From Myxococcales bacterium (GTDB lineage Bacteria; Myxococcota_A; Polyangia; Nannocystales; Nannocystaceae): a stretch of DNA of 64,000 bases. Each line of letters starts with the position of its first letter. Positions within the stretch are counted from its first letter, which is position 1. A program made the translations under genes and the position numbers. This document shows, in pieces, positions 50,998-60,001 of this stretch. The notes under the pieces are model-generated. The model was not told the DNA's origin, made no database searches, and saw nothing but the letters and a program-made list of their open reading frames with translations. Where the stretch lies: assembly GCA_020633315.1 (NCBI GenBank), contig JACKDV010000012.1:175775-239774 (forward strand), read 5' to 3'.

Positions 50998-51367
50998 CGT
51001 TCGAAGCCCCAACGACCGACGAGAGGCGTCCAAGTGCTCTGCGCTCAGACCGGGGGGGACGGTGGGTCGAACGAGGCGAGTCGCCGTCGTCACAGCCAGT
51101 CGAGGGTGAGGTGCCCGAGCACGACCGAGAGGGCCGCGGTCCACATGAGTACGCTGGTTCGAGCTCTGCCGGTCATGACCCACACGGTGTGCAAGCCGCG
51201 GGCCAGCGAGACTCGCTGGGGATCGACACCCGAGGACGAGCCGAAGCGCGCACCTGAGGCGAATGAGAGCATGCGTGAGGCGAATGAGAGCGTGCATGAG
51301 GCGAACGCGGGCGTGCGCGAGGCGAGCGGGGGCCCGCGGGCTCGACTCGAGCCCATGGACGACGGTC
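50998..51367. other. Stretch without a well-supported gene
   Basis: Between the groEL terminator and the end of the membrane-protein gene on the minus strand. Short open frames exist on both strands: a minus-strand frame 51090-51356 of 88 codons would end in a hydrophobic helix (SVLMWTAALSVVLGHLTL) and contain the translated 21-bp repeats; a plus-strand frame reads the same repeats as a seven-residue pattern. Neither has a clear ribosome site or family match, so no gene is called. Confidence 0.5.
51253..51335. repeat. Four 21-bp tandem repeats
   Basis: The core GAGGCGAATGAGAGC recurs with exact 21-base spacing (core starts near 51256, 51277, 51298 and, decayed, 51319). The unit length is a multiple of 3, so any reading frame through it gives a seven-residue repeat. 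The first two copies are nearly identical, the third and fourth have drifted. Confidence 0.8.
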
Positions 51368-52048
51368 TCAGCGGCCCAGGCGTCGGACCAGGCCGCAGGC
51401 AGCTCCCACCGCGGCACCCCCCGCCGCGCCGACGAGCACGCCGCCGACCACGGCGAGGCGCATCAGCCCCATCTGGTGGGCGAGCACGATGAAGGTGTCC
51501 AAGTTGGGCACCAGATCGAAGGCGGTGGCCAGGCTCCAGGCAACCATGCCGAAGGCGCCCAGCGAGATGATCGAGGCGGCCGCGGCGTGGGCCAGGTGAA
51601 GCGCGGGCGAGCTCCCCTCGCGGCGGGGGAACAGGCTCGGCGACCACAGGGCCACGAAGGCGATCACCCCGATGAGCACCGAGCCCAGGATGTTGGCGGT
51701 GCCCATGTACGGCGCGGATAGCGAGCCGAAGCCGGCGATCCCGAGGATGCCCGGGGCGATCCCCGCCAGCACCCCACCCGTCGCGCCTGCGACCATCAGA
51801 CCCGGCAGGCCCAGGCCCCGCCGGGCCGCGAAGCGGGTGGTGGCCCCCACGCACAGCCCGATCGACAGCCCGCAGACCAGCACGAACAGCACCAGCACCA
51901 CCGGCATCACGGTCCAGTCGAGGCGCTCGGCCCCGGGGAGGGCGAAATAGAGGCTGCTGCCGATTGTTGCGGCGAACCCGCAAGCCAGGACGCCTGCGAG
52001 CGCCGCGCGAATGGGCCAGGGGATGGAGGACGAGTCGGGGTCGTGCAC
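51368..52048 (-). CDS. Polytopic membrane protein of unknown function
   Basis: Encodes 226 residues with about six hydrophobic segments (for example AALAGVLACGFAATIGSSLY, VVLVLFVLVCGLSIGLCVGA, GATGGVLAGIAPGILGIAGF, ILGSVLIGVIAFVALW, and two near the C-terminus). Loops are short and glycine-rich; there are no charged residues in a pattern that would mark a known transporter. The start GTG 52048 has GGAG 6 bases upstream; ATG 52123 in the same frame would add a Pro-rich 25-residue stretch. It is divergent from the endonuclease/phosphatase-like lipoprotein gene at 52203. Confidence 0.72.
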   Translation of the reverse strand: MHDPDSSSIPWPIRAALAGVLACGFAATIGSSLYFALPGAERLDWTVMPVVLVLFVLVCGLSIGLCVGATTRFAARRGLGLPGLMVAGATGGVLAGIAPGILGIAGFGSLSAPYMGTANILGSVLIGVIAFVALWSPSLFPRREGSSPALHLAHAAAASIISLGAFGMVAWSLATAFDLVPNLDTFIVLAHQMGLMRLAVVGGVLVGAAGGAAVGAACGLVRRLGR

Positions 52049-52202
52049 GGCGGGCTCCGGGGTAGGGGGACGTCCGAGGGGTCTACGCACGGTGGGGTAG
52101 GGCCGGTTCCCCGGGCCACCCATGAGGGGACGGGCTCGGGCGGCCGCGGTTGCCGAAGCGAGCCCCATCGCGCCTCGGCTGGTAAGCTCCGTGCGCGATT
52201 CC

Positions 52203-53348
52203 ATGCTGGTGCGATGTCGATGGATGGGGCTCGTGGCTCCCTTGCTGGCCTGCAACCTCGAGTCGGCCTTGGGGGTCGACGACGATGGGTCCAGCGATGG
52301 GCCGGGGACGCAGACCACGATGGCTCCGCCCGAGACCGAGTCGGGTCCGGCCACCGGCGATGGCACCGGCTCGGGCGAGTCCTCGGCGGACACGAGCGGT
52401 GATACCGAGCCGTTGCCTCCGGCCGACTGCGGCGGGCGTCAGCTCCGGGTGGCCACCTTCAACGTGGAGGGCGTGGGCTCGGCCGGCACGCCGAGCTTCG
52501 AGGCGCTGGTCGACATCCTGGTGCGCATCGACGCCGACGTGGTCTGCATGGAGGAGGTCCACGAGACCGAGACGGCCAACCTCTTCGCCATGGCCAACGC
52601 GGCCGGCTATCCCCAAGCCATTCAGGCCAATCCACCCCCGGCAATCGGTGGCGAGCTGACCAACGCCTGTATCGCTCGCGCAGGGCTGAGCCTGGTGGCG
52701 TCGTACAGTGCCGAGGACCTCAGCTCCGATCCCACCGCCAACGACGTGGGGCGTGACATCCTCGTGACCCGCCTCGATCTCTCCGAGGAAGGGGGCCCGC
52801 CTTGTGGGCTGGGGCTGGTGTCGCTGCACCTCAAGTCGGGCCAGGAGCTGCAGGACTGGTTCCGCCGCCAGGTGGAGGCCGAGCGGGTGGTGCAGGCGGT
52901 GGCGCGGTACCGGGCCGATCATCCCGACGATCCCATGGTGATCCTGGGCGACCTCAACGAGAACATCGACGATCCCGCGCTGGGCACGATGTTCGACCAA
53001 GTGCCGGTGGGGCTGCCCGACTCGTACCACGTGGGATCCGACATCGTGTTCCCGCTGACCTACCAGCCCTTCACCACCTTCGAAGGCCAGGGCTTCACCA
53101 TCACCGATGCCACCCAGGAGGACAGCGATCGCGACGAGACCTGGGCCGATCTGGTGCGCCTCGACTACGTGATGGTCTCGGCCGCCCAGGGGCTGGACGC
53201 CGAGGTCTACAACGCCTGTCGCGACAACGGGGTGGACGACGGCCCAGCGGGGGGCTCGGTGGTCAAGGCGGGGGACCCGCTGGCCTGCGAGCTCAGCGAG
53301 CTGGCCTCCGACCACTTCCCCGTGCTCGTCGACCTTTCGCTGCCGTAG
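52203..53348 (+). CDS. Endonuclease/exonuclease/phosphatase-family lipoprotein
   Basis: Encodes 381 residues. The lipobox LLAC gives Cys17, then a Gly/Thr/Ser/Asp-rich linker of about 70 residues. The mature domain has the full EEP set: VATFNVEG, CMEEVHE (metal Glu), LVSLHLKSG (His), VILGDLNENI (Asp and Asn), RLDYVMVS and the final SDHFPVLVDL (Asp-His pair). The active site is therefore intact and the enzyme probably cleaves phosphodiesters, such as nucleic acid or phospholipid head groups, outside the cytoplasm. A TAAGCT box lies 14 bases before the ATG. GTG 52191 is also in frame. Confidence 0.9.
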   Translation: MLVRCRWMGLVAPLLACNLESALGVDDDGSSDGPGTQTTMAPPETESGPATGDGTGSGESSADTSGDTEPLPPADCGGRQLRVATFNVEGVGSAGTPSFEALVDILVRIDADVVCMEEVHETETANLFAMANAAGYPQAIQANPPPAIGGELTNACIARAGLSLVASYSAEDLSSDPTANDVGRDILVTRLDLSEEGGPPCGLGLVSLHLKSGQELQDWFRRQVEAERVVQAVARYRADHPDDPMVILGDLNENIDDPALGTMFDQVPVGLPDSYHVGSDIVFPLTYQPFTTFEGQGFTITDATQEDSDRDETWADLVRLDYVMVSAAQGLDAEVYNACRDNGVDDGPAGGSVVKAGDPLACELSELASDHFPVLVDLSLP

Positions 53349-53406
53349 CGCTACGCTTCGCGGCCACGGCAGCTCCCCGCGGGGAGCGACGGAAGGCAAG
53401 GCAGGC

Positions 53407-54210
53407 ATGAAGGCGCTCGTCACGGGGAGCAACGGTACGGTGGGCACGGTGCTCTGCCACCGGCTGGCACGGGCCGGCTGGGGGCTGGTGCGATGGGACC
53501 GCAGCGAGGTCCCCGTCGACGACTACGAGCGCATGGAGGCGTTCGTTCGTCGCGAGCGGCCCGACGTGCTGTTCCACCTCGCCGCCGCCTCGCAGCCGGC
53601 CCGGCCCGATGCCACGGCGGAGGAGTCGTGGCGGGTCAACTACGAGTGGACCAGCGAGCTGGCCTGGATCACCCGCACCCTGGGGGTGAGCTTCGTGTTC
53701 ACCAGCACGGTGATGGTGTTCACCGACGCCAAGCCGGGTCCCTACACCATCGCCAGCCGTCCCGACGCGCAGCACGACTACGGCATGGAGAAGCGCCGCG
53801 CCGAGGAGCGGGTGCTCGACCAGAACCCGCAGGCCCGCGTAGCTCGCCTGGGCTGGCAGATCGGGCACGACCTGAGCGGCAACCAGATGGCAGGCTGGCT
53901 GGCCCAACGCGGCAATGTACGGGCCAGCGCGCGCTGGATCCCTGCTTGCTCGTTCCTCGAGGACACCGCCGACGCCCTGCTGTGGATCGCCGGCGCGCGT
54001 CCCGGCCTGTACCACGTGGACTCGAACGAGGGCTGGAGCTTCTACGACCTGGCCTGCGCCCTGCAGCAGCGCCACGAGGCGAGCTGGAGCATCGAGCCCA
54101 CCTGGGCCTGGGCCTACGACCAGCGCCTGCTCGAGGGGCGACACACCATGCCGCCTCTGGTCGAGCGCCTGCCCGAGCTGCGCTCGCGCCCGCGGGCCAA
54201 GAAGGGGTAG
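53407..54210 (+). CDS. RmlD-like NAD(P)-dependent sugar reductase/epimerase
   Basis: Encodes 267 residues. It is an extended short-chain dehydrogenase of the dTDP-4-dehydrorhamnose reductase type: nucleotide-binding ALVTGSNGTVGTVL at residue 3, VLFHLAAASQPARPD, the serine in FTSTVMVF and the catalytic pair in HDYGMEKRRAEE (YxxxK). Later phrases ARLGWQIG and GLYHVDSNEGWSFYDLA agree with the substrate half of the family. No other dTDP-rhamnose gene is nearby, so the sugar nucleotide it acts on is uncertain. It is the last intact chromosomal gene before the insertion-sequence region that begins about 100 bases downstream. Confidence 0.9.
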   Translation: MKALVTGSNGTVGTVLCHRLARAGWGLVRWDRSEVPVDDYERMEAFVRRERPDVLFHLAAASQPARPDATAEESWRVNYEWTSELAWITRTLGVSFVFTSTVMVFTDAKPGPYTIASRPDAQHDYGMEKRRAEERVLDQNPQARVARLGWQIGHDLSGNQMAGWLAQRGNVRASARWIPACSFLEDTADALLWIAGARPGLYHVDSNEGWSFYDLACALQQRHEASWSIEPTWAWAYDQRLLEGRHTMPPLVERLPELRSRPRAKKG

Positions 54211-54314
54211 CTCGGCGATCGGCGCGAGCGCCGTCGATCGACGGCCCGCGTCCGCTCGGGGGCGGCAGGGGATCTAGGCGATCGGACGGGAGCAGGTGCA
54301 TGCGCCGGCCGATC

Positions 54315-54465
54315 GTGAACGCCTCGATCGGCCGGACGTGAACGCCGAAATCGGCAACACGTGAACACCGAGATCGGCGTCGTGAACAGCGGGATCACCG
54401 CGTGTGAACACCGAAATCGGTGCTCGTGAACGCCGGGATCACCGCTTCGTGAACACCTGGCCGAC
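54315..54465 (+). repeat. Seven 22-bp iterons at the left end of an IS21-type element
   Basis: GTGAACRCCGRRATC-type units begin at 54315, 54338, 54361, 54382, 54404, 54426 and 54449, i.e. every 21-23 bases, two helical turns. IS21-family elements carry such multiple transposase-binding repeats at their ends. The units are direct repeats with 5-7 base gaps, too short for CRISPR spacers. Confidence 0.85.
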
Positions 54466-54557
54466 CCGGCCAGCCGCGATGGTACGCGCCACCGCGCGGG
54501 CGGGGGCAATGGCGACGACGAGGGTAAGTGGCTCGACCGCCTCCACGCGGAGGCGAG

Positions 54558-54914
54558 ATGGCGAAGCGACTGACGATGAAGAAGATCCGCGAGATCCTGA
54601 GACAGAAATGGGTGCTCGGCAGCAGCCATCGCGACGTGGCGCGCAGCCTCGGCGTGAGCGTCGGTGCCGTGAGCTCGGCGGTCGCCCGGGCCACGCACGC
54701 CGGACTGGCGTGGAGTGACGTCGAGAGCCTTGGCGAGGTCGAGCTCGAGCACCGGCTCTTCGGCGGCGACGTCGAGCCCGGCGCATCGCGGCCGCTGCCG
54801 AACCTCCAGTACGTGCATGCGGAACGTCGCCGACCCGGCGTGACGCTCGAGCTGCTCCACCTCGAGTACCTGCAGATTCCGGCCGACGTGAACGCTCGGA
54901 TCGCTCCCACGTGA
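54558..54914 (+). pseudogene. istA: IS21-family IstA transposase, N-terminal fragment
   Basis: About 118 codons from ATG 54558 (a GTG at 54528 is in frame too). Residues 1-100 match the start of IstA: MKKIREILRQKWVLGSSHRD, VARSLGVSVGAVSSAVARA (helix-turn-helix) and VHAERRRPGVTLELLHLEYL. Similarity ends there, near 54870; the last residues are read out of a second set of iterons and are not IstA. IstA is normally about 500 residues, so the catalytic DDE domain is missing. The piece lies just after the left-end iterons, in the normal IS21 order, and is broken by a rearrangement joining it to an inverted right half. Confidence 0.85.
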
Positions 54915-54945
54915 ACGCTCGGATCGGTCGTCGTGAACGGAGCGG
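54888..54945 (+). repeat. Three further iterons, right end of the inverted IS21 half
   Basis: GTGAACGCTCGGATC-type units begin at 54888, 54911 and 54933. They have the same direction as the left array, which is what the right end of an element lying on the minus strand would show. Confidence 0.7.
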
Positions 54946-55108
54946 AGCGACGAGGGTTGGTGGCGGTCAGTGGGCCGTGGGCACCTCCGAGGTGTGAGGT
55001 CTGGGGGCGGCGTCATGGTGACGGGCGGGGACCGGGGCGGTGGTCCCCTCGGTGCCCCTCGCCGAGGCCCGGCCGTGGGTCGAGTCGGAGCGGAGCGACG
55101 AGGTTGGG

Positions 55109-55852
55109 TCAGGTGTCATCGCCATCCTCCTGCTTCCGGCGAGAGGGACCCTTTAGCACGATCCGCTGCGCGTTGTTGAGGATGCGGTCGCAGACCGCGT
55201 CGGCGGTCGTTGGATCGCCGATGTGGTCGTGCCACTTCGCGACCGGAATCTGGCTGGTCACGATGGTCGAGCGGTTGCCCCAGCGGTCCTCCATGATCTC
55301 GTTGAGGTCGCGGCGTTCCGCCTCGCGGATCGGGGTCATGCCCCAGTCGTCGAGCACGAGCACGTCGGTACGCGCGAGCTGGGCGAGCAGCCGGACGTAG
55401 GAGCCGTCGGCCCGCGCCAGGGCGAGCTCGTCGAAGAGACGTGAGAGGCGACGGTACGCGGCACGGTAGTTCTTGCGGATCGCGTGCTGGGCCAGCGCGC
55501 ACGCGAGGTACGTCTTGCCCACGCCCGTGGCCCCGGTGATCACGATCGACTGATGGTTCTCGATCCACTTGCACGTCGCGAGCTGGCGGACCACCGTCTT
55601 GTCGAGTTGCCGGCGTGGCGGAAAGTCGACGTCCTCGATGCACGCGTTGGGAAACTTCAGCTTCGCCTCGCGGAGATTGCGAGCCAGCCGCTTGTTGTGT
55701 CGGGCGCTCCACTCGGCGTCGACGAGGAGCCCGAGGCGTTCGTCGAAGCCGAGCGAGGCCGAATCTGGATCGGCCTGTTGAGCGAGCCAGGCATCGGCGA
55801 AGGCACCGAGCCGCAGCTCCTTGAGCTTGTCGAGGGTGGGTTCGTTGAGCAT
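55109..55852 (-). CDS. istB: IS21-family helper ATPase IstB
   Basis: Encodes 247 residues, full length. IstB is the AAA+ ATPase that assists IstA in target choice and strand transfer. Walker A is GATGVGKTYLACAL near residue 105, Walker B is DVLVLDDWGM near 165, and the DnaC-like end (NRSTIVTSQIPVAKWHDHIGD, ADAVCDRILNNAQRI) is intact. It is on the minus strand, 14 bases after the remnant of istA (stop 55867), as in a normal istAB operon. The gene itself looks functional, but without a whole istA the element cannot move by itself. Confidence 0.93.
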   Translation of the reverse strand: MLNEPTLDKLKELRLGAFADAWLAQQADPDSASLGFDERLGLLVDAEWSARHNKRLARNLREAKLKFPNACIEDVDFPPRRQLDKTVVRQLATCKWIENHQSIVITGATGVGKTYLACALAQHAIRKNYRAAYRRLSRLFDELALARADGSYVRLLAQLARTDVLVLDDWGMTPIREAERRDLNEIMEDRWGNRSTIVTSQIPVAKWHDHIGDPTTADAVCDRILNNAQRIVLKGPSRRKQEDGDDT

Positions 55853-55866
55853 AGTGGTCGTTCCTT

Positions 55867-56105
55867 TCAGCGGTACGTCTCCGGACCACGGATGTTCTCG
55901 TGGTGTAGGGGTCGAGGTTCATCGTCACGCGAGTCGGGCGGCACGCGATCGAGCCCGCGCTTGAGGATCGAGTCGACGTGGCGGTACGAGCGAGCACCCG
56001 AGGCATGGGCTCGACTACAGGCCGCCTCGAGGCGCTCGTTGCCGTACGTCTTGCCGAGCCGCAGGATGCCGAGACACGACTTGTAGCCCTGCTCGGGGTG
56101 GAGTC
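55867..56105 (-). pseudogene. istA: IstA transposase, C-terminal fragment
   Basis: Reading the minus strand down to the TGA at 55867 gives HPEQGYKSCLGILRLGKTYG and then NERLEAACSRAHASGARSYR, HVDSILKRGLDR and a tail ending HHENIRGPETYR, which is the usual C-terminus of IstA just before istB. Upstream (higher coordinates) the frame stops at the edge of the IS256-type element near 56106, so that element was inserted into istA or brought in by recombination. The stretch is too short and interrupted to show in a normal gene search. Confidence 0.85.
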
Positions 56106-57431
56106 TGTCAGATTTTTCGTGTATGAAGGAGTCGCACCTTTAGAGGGGCAGTCGTCCTTCGAAGTGGATCGCCAGCTGGTTGAGGGCTCGACTCCACCCC
56201 TTGGGTGGACGAGTCCAGCGCTTCTCAGCAGCCACAATCGCCAGGTAGATCAGCTTGTAGGCAGCGTCGTCGGTCGGGAAGTGTCCTTTGCCGTTGACCA
56301 GCTTGCGTACTCGGGCGTTGAACGACTCGATCGCGTTGGTCGTGTACAGGATGCGGCGTAGGTCGGGTGCAAAGGCGAGGAACGGCACCACACGCTCCCA
56401 GTTCGTCCTCCAGCTCTGCGTGACCGCGGGGTACTGCTGACCCCAGGCTTGGTCGAAGTCTGCCAATGCAGACTCCGCAGCATCACGATCGACGGCGGTG
56501 TAGATCGGCTTGAGATCTCTGGCTACCTGTTTTCGATCCTTCCACGAGATTAGTCGAGTCGAGTTTCGGATCATGTGCACGATGCACGTCTGCACGGTGA
56601 TCTTCGGAAGACGCTCTCGAGTGCTTCGCGAAGCCCTTGAGGCCATCGACGCAGGCGATGAGGGATGTCCTCGACGTCGCGGTTCTTGAGCTCGGTGACG
56701 ACCTGTGAGCCAGAACCTCGCGCCCTCTAGTCTGCTCGAGCCACATGCCGAGCACACTCCTTGCGCCCCTCGAGCCCGACGCCGATCGCCAGGTACACCG
56801 ACTTGCGCTGGACGCTGCCGCCCTCGCGGATCCGGACGACCAGGGCGTCGAGGTAGACGATGGGCCAGACCGCCGCCGCCAGGAGGCCGCTTGCGCCAGC
56901 TCTGGACGTCTTCGAGGACGGCGTCGGTCACCCGCGAGATCAGGTCGGGCGAGACGTCGGTGCCGTACAGCTCGTGCAGGTGGCCCTGGATCTCGCGGGT
57001 ACTCATCCCGCGGGCGTACAGCGACAGGACCTTGTCGTCGAAGCCGTCGAGCCGAGTCTGCCGTTTCTTGACCAGCTGGGGCTCGAAGGTACCGTTGCGG
57101 TCGCGTGGCACCTGCAGCTCGAGCTCGCCGTCGTCGGTCCTCACCCGCTTGGAGCTCGTCCCGTTGCGGGGGTTGGGCCGGGGCTCTTCGCCGCGCTCGC
57201 CCTTGGGGTAGCCCAGGTGCTCCTCCAGCTCGGCCTCGAGGACCGTCTCCACGAGCCGCTTGGTTATCTGTTCGACCAGGCCGTGGGCGCCGAACAGCTC
57301 GGTGCCGGGCTTCAGATCCAGATCCTTGATCAAGTTGTCGATGGCTTCGGTTTCCATGGGTGCTCCTGCGTCTGCTCGGAGCCCATCTTCAGGCTGAAGC
57401 CTTCATCCACAAATTTCCGGCTCTCCTGACA
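56106..57431 (-). mobile_element. IS256-family insertion sequence, decayed
   Basis: The transposase fragment is bounded by TGTCAG on the left (56106) and its inverse CTGACA on the right (57426-57431). Inside each end a similar stretch, TTT(C)GTGnATGAAGG, occurs in inverted orientation, as expected for imperfect terminal inverted repeats of this family. The exact ends are uncertain by several bases. Confidence 0.7.
56140..57357 (-). pseudogene. IS256-family transposase with internal frameshifts
   Basis: Spans about 405 codons, the usual length. The N-terminal third (METEAIDNLIKDLDLKPGTE to SPDLISRVTDAVLEDVQSWR) and the C-terminal half (PKITVQTCIVHMIRNSTRLI, WERVVPFLAFAPDLRRILYT, TNAIESFNARVRK) are clear IS256/MULE-type sequence with NAIESFN intact. 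The middle, about residues 160-260, is out of frame: conserved phrases such as MLGMWLEQT and LIACVDGLKGF are found in another minus-strand frame near 56650-56750. At least two compensating indels are therefore present, including in the region of the central catalytic aspartate, so it is likely inactive. Confidence 0.88.
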
Positions 57432-57433
57432 TG

Positions 57434-58670
57434 TTAGTGGACCTCAAATGGGCAGATTCGCGTCGGAGCCACGTGAATCCCTCCACAGCACAGGAAGAGC
57501 ATGGCGATGAGCGCTCCGGCATCGTGGAAGCCAAAGGCCCTGCGGGTGATCACCCGAGCCTTGCCGTTGAGGCCCTCGACCCGGCCGTTGTTCAGCCGGG
57601 TCCGCACGTAGGCGAGGATCCCATCCCGGTGCTTGCGGATGGTGCGGGCCAGCTTGACGAAGGGCGTGAGCTTGGAGCGAGACGCCCATGCGAGCCACTC
57701 GTCGAGCTTGGCCGAGGCGACGTTGATCTGCTTGCGGTCGAGGACGGCGAGCAGGGTCTCCTTGAGCAGGTACGCTCGGTACAGCCGCCTGTTGGCTCGC
57801 TGCACCATCGTGACCTTGTCGAGCTCGAAGTCGTGGAGGTTCCAGGGGTTCTTCTGCAGTGCCCAGCGAGTATTCTTGAGCTCGGCCTTGTCCTCGGGGG
57901 CTGGCGTTGCGGACCTCCTCGCGACGGACCTCATCCACAGCGTCGTGGGCCAGGCGCTGAACGTGGAACCGGTCGAAGACCATCTGGGCCTGCGGCGAGG
58001 CGTCGGTGACCGCCTTGATGTACGCGCCCGACATGTCGATCGTCACCGCTTCGAGCTTGGCGCAGCGCTCGGGTCCCAGGGCCTCGAAGAAGCCTTTGAG
58101 CGTCTCGGCGCTCTTGCCCTCGGCGGCCCACGATCTCGCCGCGCTCGTGATCGACGACGACGGTGACGTACTGGTGGTGCCGTCGGTAGCTGAGCTCGTC
58201 GACCCCGATGAGCCGCAGGCCGTCGAGTTGGTCGCCGCGCTGCTCTCGATGCCGGCGGATGACCCGACGGATGATGCGCCCGACGGTCCTCCAGGCGATC
58301 CGCATCAGGCCCGTGACCGTGGTCCGATCGGTGCGCTGGGCCAGGTAGGCGACCTCGCGCTCGGCGGCGAAGGTGAAACCGCTACCGGCCTCGGCCCAGG
58401 GACCTGCTCGACCTTGACCCCGCAGCGGGGACATCGAACACGCCGAATCACATAGCGCAGCTCGAGCTTGATGCCGGCCAGGTCCAGGTGTCGCCAGCGT
58501 CGCTGCCGACGGTCGTGGACACCGTGGACCTTGCGACCACAGTCGCCGCAGCGGGGGACCCTCCAGGTCGGCTTGACGTCGACCACGAGCCCCTCGTCCT
58601 CGAAGTCGAAGGCGGTCACGAGGGTGCTCTGGAGGGCAAGAAGGACTCGGAGTACACTTGTTGGGCGCAT
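57434..58670 (-). pseudogene. ISL3-family transposase, broken into frames
   Basis: Homology runs through three or more minus-strand frames. The N-terminus (58670 downward) holds the zinc-binding CGDCGRKVHGVHDRRQRRW and VIRRVRCPRCGVKVEQVPG. Next come VGRIIRRVIRRHREQRGDQL and GLRLIGVDELSYRRHHQYVT (first DDE aspartate region), then DMSGAYIKAVTDASPQAQMV and FDRFHVQRL in another frame, and finally ARTIRKHRDGILAYVRTRLN, NGRVEGLNGKARVITRRAFG (glutamate) in a third, ending at TAA 57434. Each piece matches ISL3 transposases, but no single frame encodes a whole protein. Confidence 0.87.
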
Positions 58671-58754
58671 CGGGCAGGCGGTTGGTTTCGTTCGTTTGGC
58701 GACTGCGAGAGTAGCCCCTCCCGTGCGCGCTTCTGTGCGCCGCCAAACCTGCCC
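57450..58754 (-). mobile_element. ISL3-family insertion sequence, decayed copy
   Basis: Candidate terminal repeats are GGGCAGATTCG at 57450 and, inverted, GGGCAGGTTTG ending at 58754. They agree at 9 of 11 bases and bracket the transposase remnants, whose last codons run through the left repeat. Boundaries are tentative. Confidence 0.5.
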
Positions 58755-58825
58755 GTAGCGGCCGCCAGTACCCGCTACGCGGCCATATCCCTGGCCTCCT
58801 GATTCACGAAGATGTCAGGAGAGCC

Positions 58826-60001
58826 CGGTTCCTGTCGCGATCGGAGTGGGACAACCGGCCGCTGCGTGAGTACATGGCTCGCTACGCACTGCTGCCGATG
58901 CAGATGCACGGGCCCGTTCGGCACTGGATCATCGACGACACGGGCTTTCTCAAGCAGGGCAAGCACTCGCCGGGCGTGCAGCGACAGTACACGGGCAGCG
59001 CGGGCAAGGTCACCAACTGCCAGGTCGCGGTGAGCCTGACGCTGGCGACCGAGCACGCACACCTGCCCGTCGACATGGACCTGTACCTGCCCAGGTCGTG
59101 GGCCGACGATCGCAAGCGCTGTCGGGCCGCGAAGATCCCCAATGACGTGAAGTACCGCCCGAAGTGGAAGATCGCGCTGGACATGATCGACGCTGCAATC
59201 GAGGCCGGTCTGCCGCGCGGTGTGACGCTGGCCGATGCGGACTACGGGCAGAAGTCGGAGTTCCGCGATGGGCTCGACGAGCGCGGCCTCGGTACGCGCT
59301 CGCGGTGCACAAGACCGCGATGGTGAGGCGAGTCCATGGTCGTGGTCGACGACGCGAGGTGGGACCGCGACAGACGGTCGAGGATCTCGCGTTCGAGCTC
59401 GACCCCAACGAGATCCGCACGGTGACCTGGCGGGAGGGCACCCGCGGCAAGCTCAGCGCCAAGTTCGGCATCGTGCGCGTCGAGCCGATGGTCGGCGACG
59501 ACCCGCGACAAGAGCAGTGGCTGGTCATCGGTGGCCCGATGATTCGCACCTGCCCAGCAAGTACAGCCTGGCGACGCTGCCCCGAGACCTGTCGCGCAAG
59601 CAGCTGGTGCGGGCCATCAAGGAGCGCTGGAGGACCGAGCGCGCCTACGAGGACCTCAAGGGCGAGCTGGGCCTGGACCACTTCGAGGGTCGGTCGTACC
59701 AGGGCTGGCACCACCACGTGACGGTCGTGCTGTGCTGCTTTGCGTTCCTCGCGGCCGAACGGGCGCGAGCTTTTTCCCCCTCGCGAGCGCGAGCAGACCA
59801 AGCGTGGCCAGACGACCCGCTCCACCGCGCGGCCTGAGCGGCACTTCGCCACCTCCCCTGACCACGGTCCGCATCGCGGTGGCCATCGTCTTGATGCGAT
59901 GGCTACCGCGATGTCCGTTTTGCCGCAGGGGGATCACGGCGGAGGACTCGTCATGCTGCCCGTGGGTGGGCCGTGGACGGCGACGAAAACCGCCGCAGTA
60001 G
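58826..60001 (+). pseudogene. IS701-family transposase, truncated and frameshifted
   Basis: The plus strand encodes pieces of an IS701-type DDE transposase. Frame 1 (58826 to about 59290) has FLSRSEWDNRPLREYMARYA, WIIDDTGFLKQGKHSPGVQR, VTNCQVAVSLTLATEHAHLP and LADADYG. Frame 2 (about 59290-59550) has RYALAVHKTAMVRRVHGR and VTWREGTRGKLSAKFGIVR. Frame 3 (about 59550-59780) has YSLATLPRDLSRKQLVRAIK, ERWRTERAYEDLKGELGLDH, FEGRSYQGWHHH. The C-terminus (LTTVRIAVAIVLMRWLPRCP) lies in yet another frame near 59860. The first 50 or so residues are missing. At least three frameshifts make it a dead gene. Confidence 0.85.

Noticed and set aside
51090..51356. Small membrane protein gene on the minus strand
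   Set aside because: It has a plausible C-terminal helix but no ribosome site, no family and a repeat-derived middle; the plus strand has an equally open frame. Left as an observation only.
54315..54465. Possible CRISPR array
   Set aside because: Gaps between repeat units are only 5-7 bases and not of even length, the repeat is imperfect, and it abuts an IS21 istA start. It fits transposon-end iterons.
58755..58778. GTAGCGG/CCGCTAC inverted repeat as an attachment site
   Set aside because: A 7-bp stem between two transposon remnants is not enough to call a site; no integrase gene is near.
56140..60001. Frameshifts as pure sequencing error
   Set aside because: All genes in the other 54 kb are intact, while four neighbouring transposase genes each have several indels. 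Decay of dead elements is the simpler reading, though single sites could still be errors.
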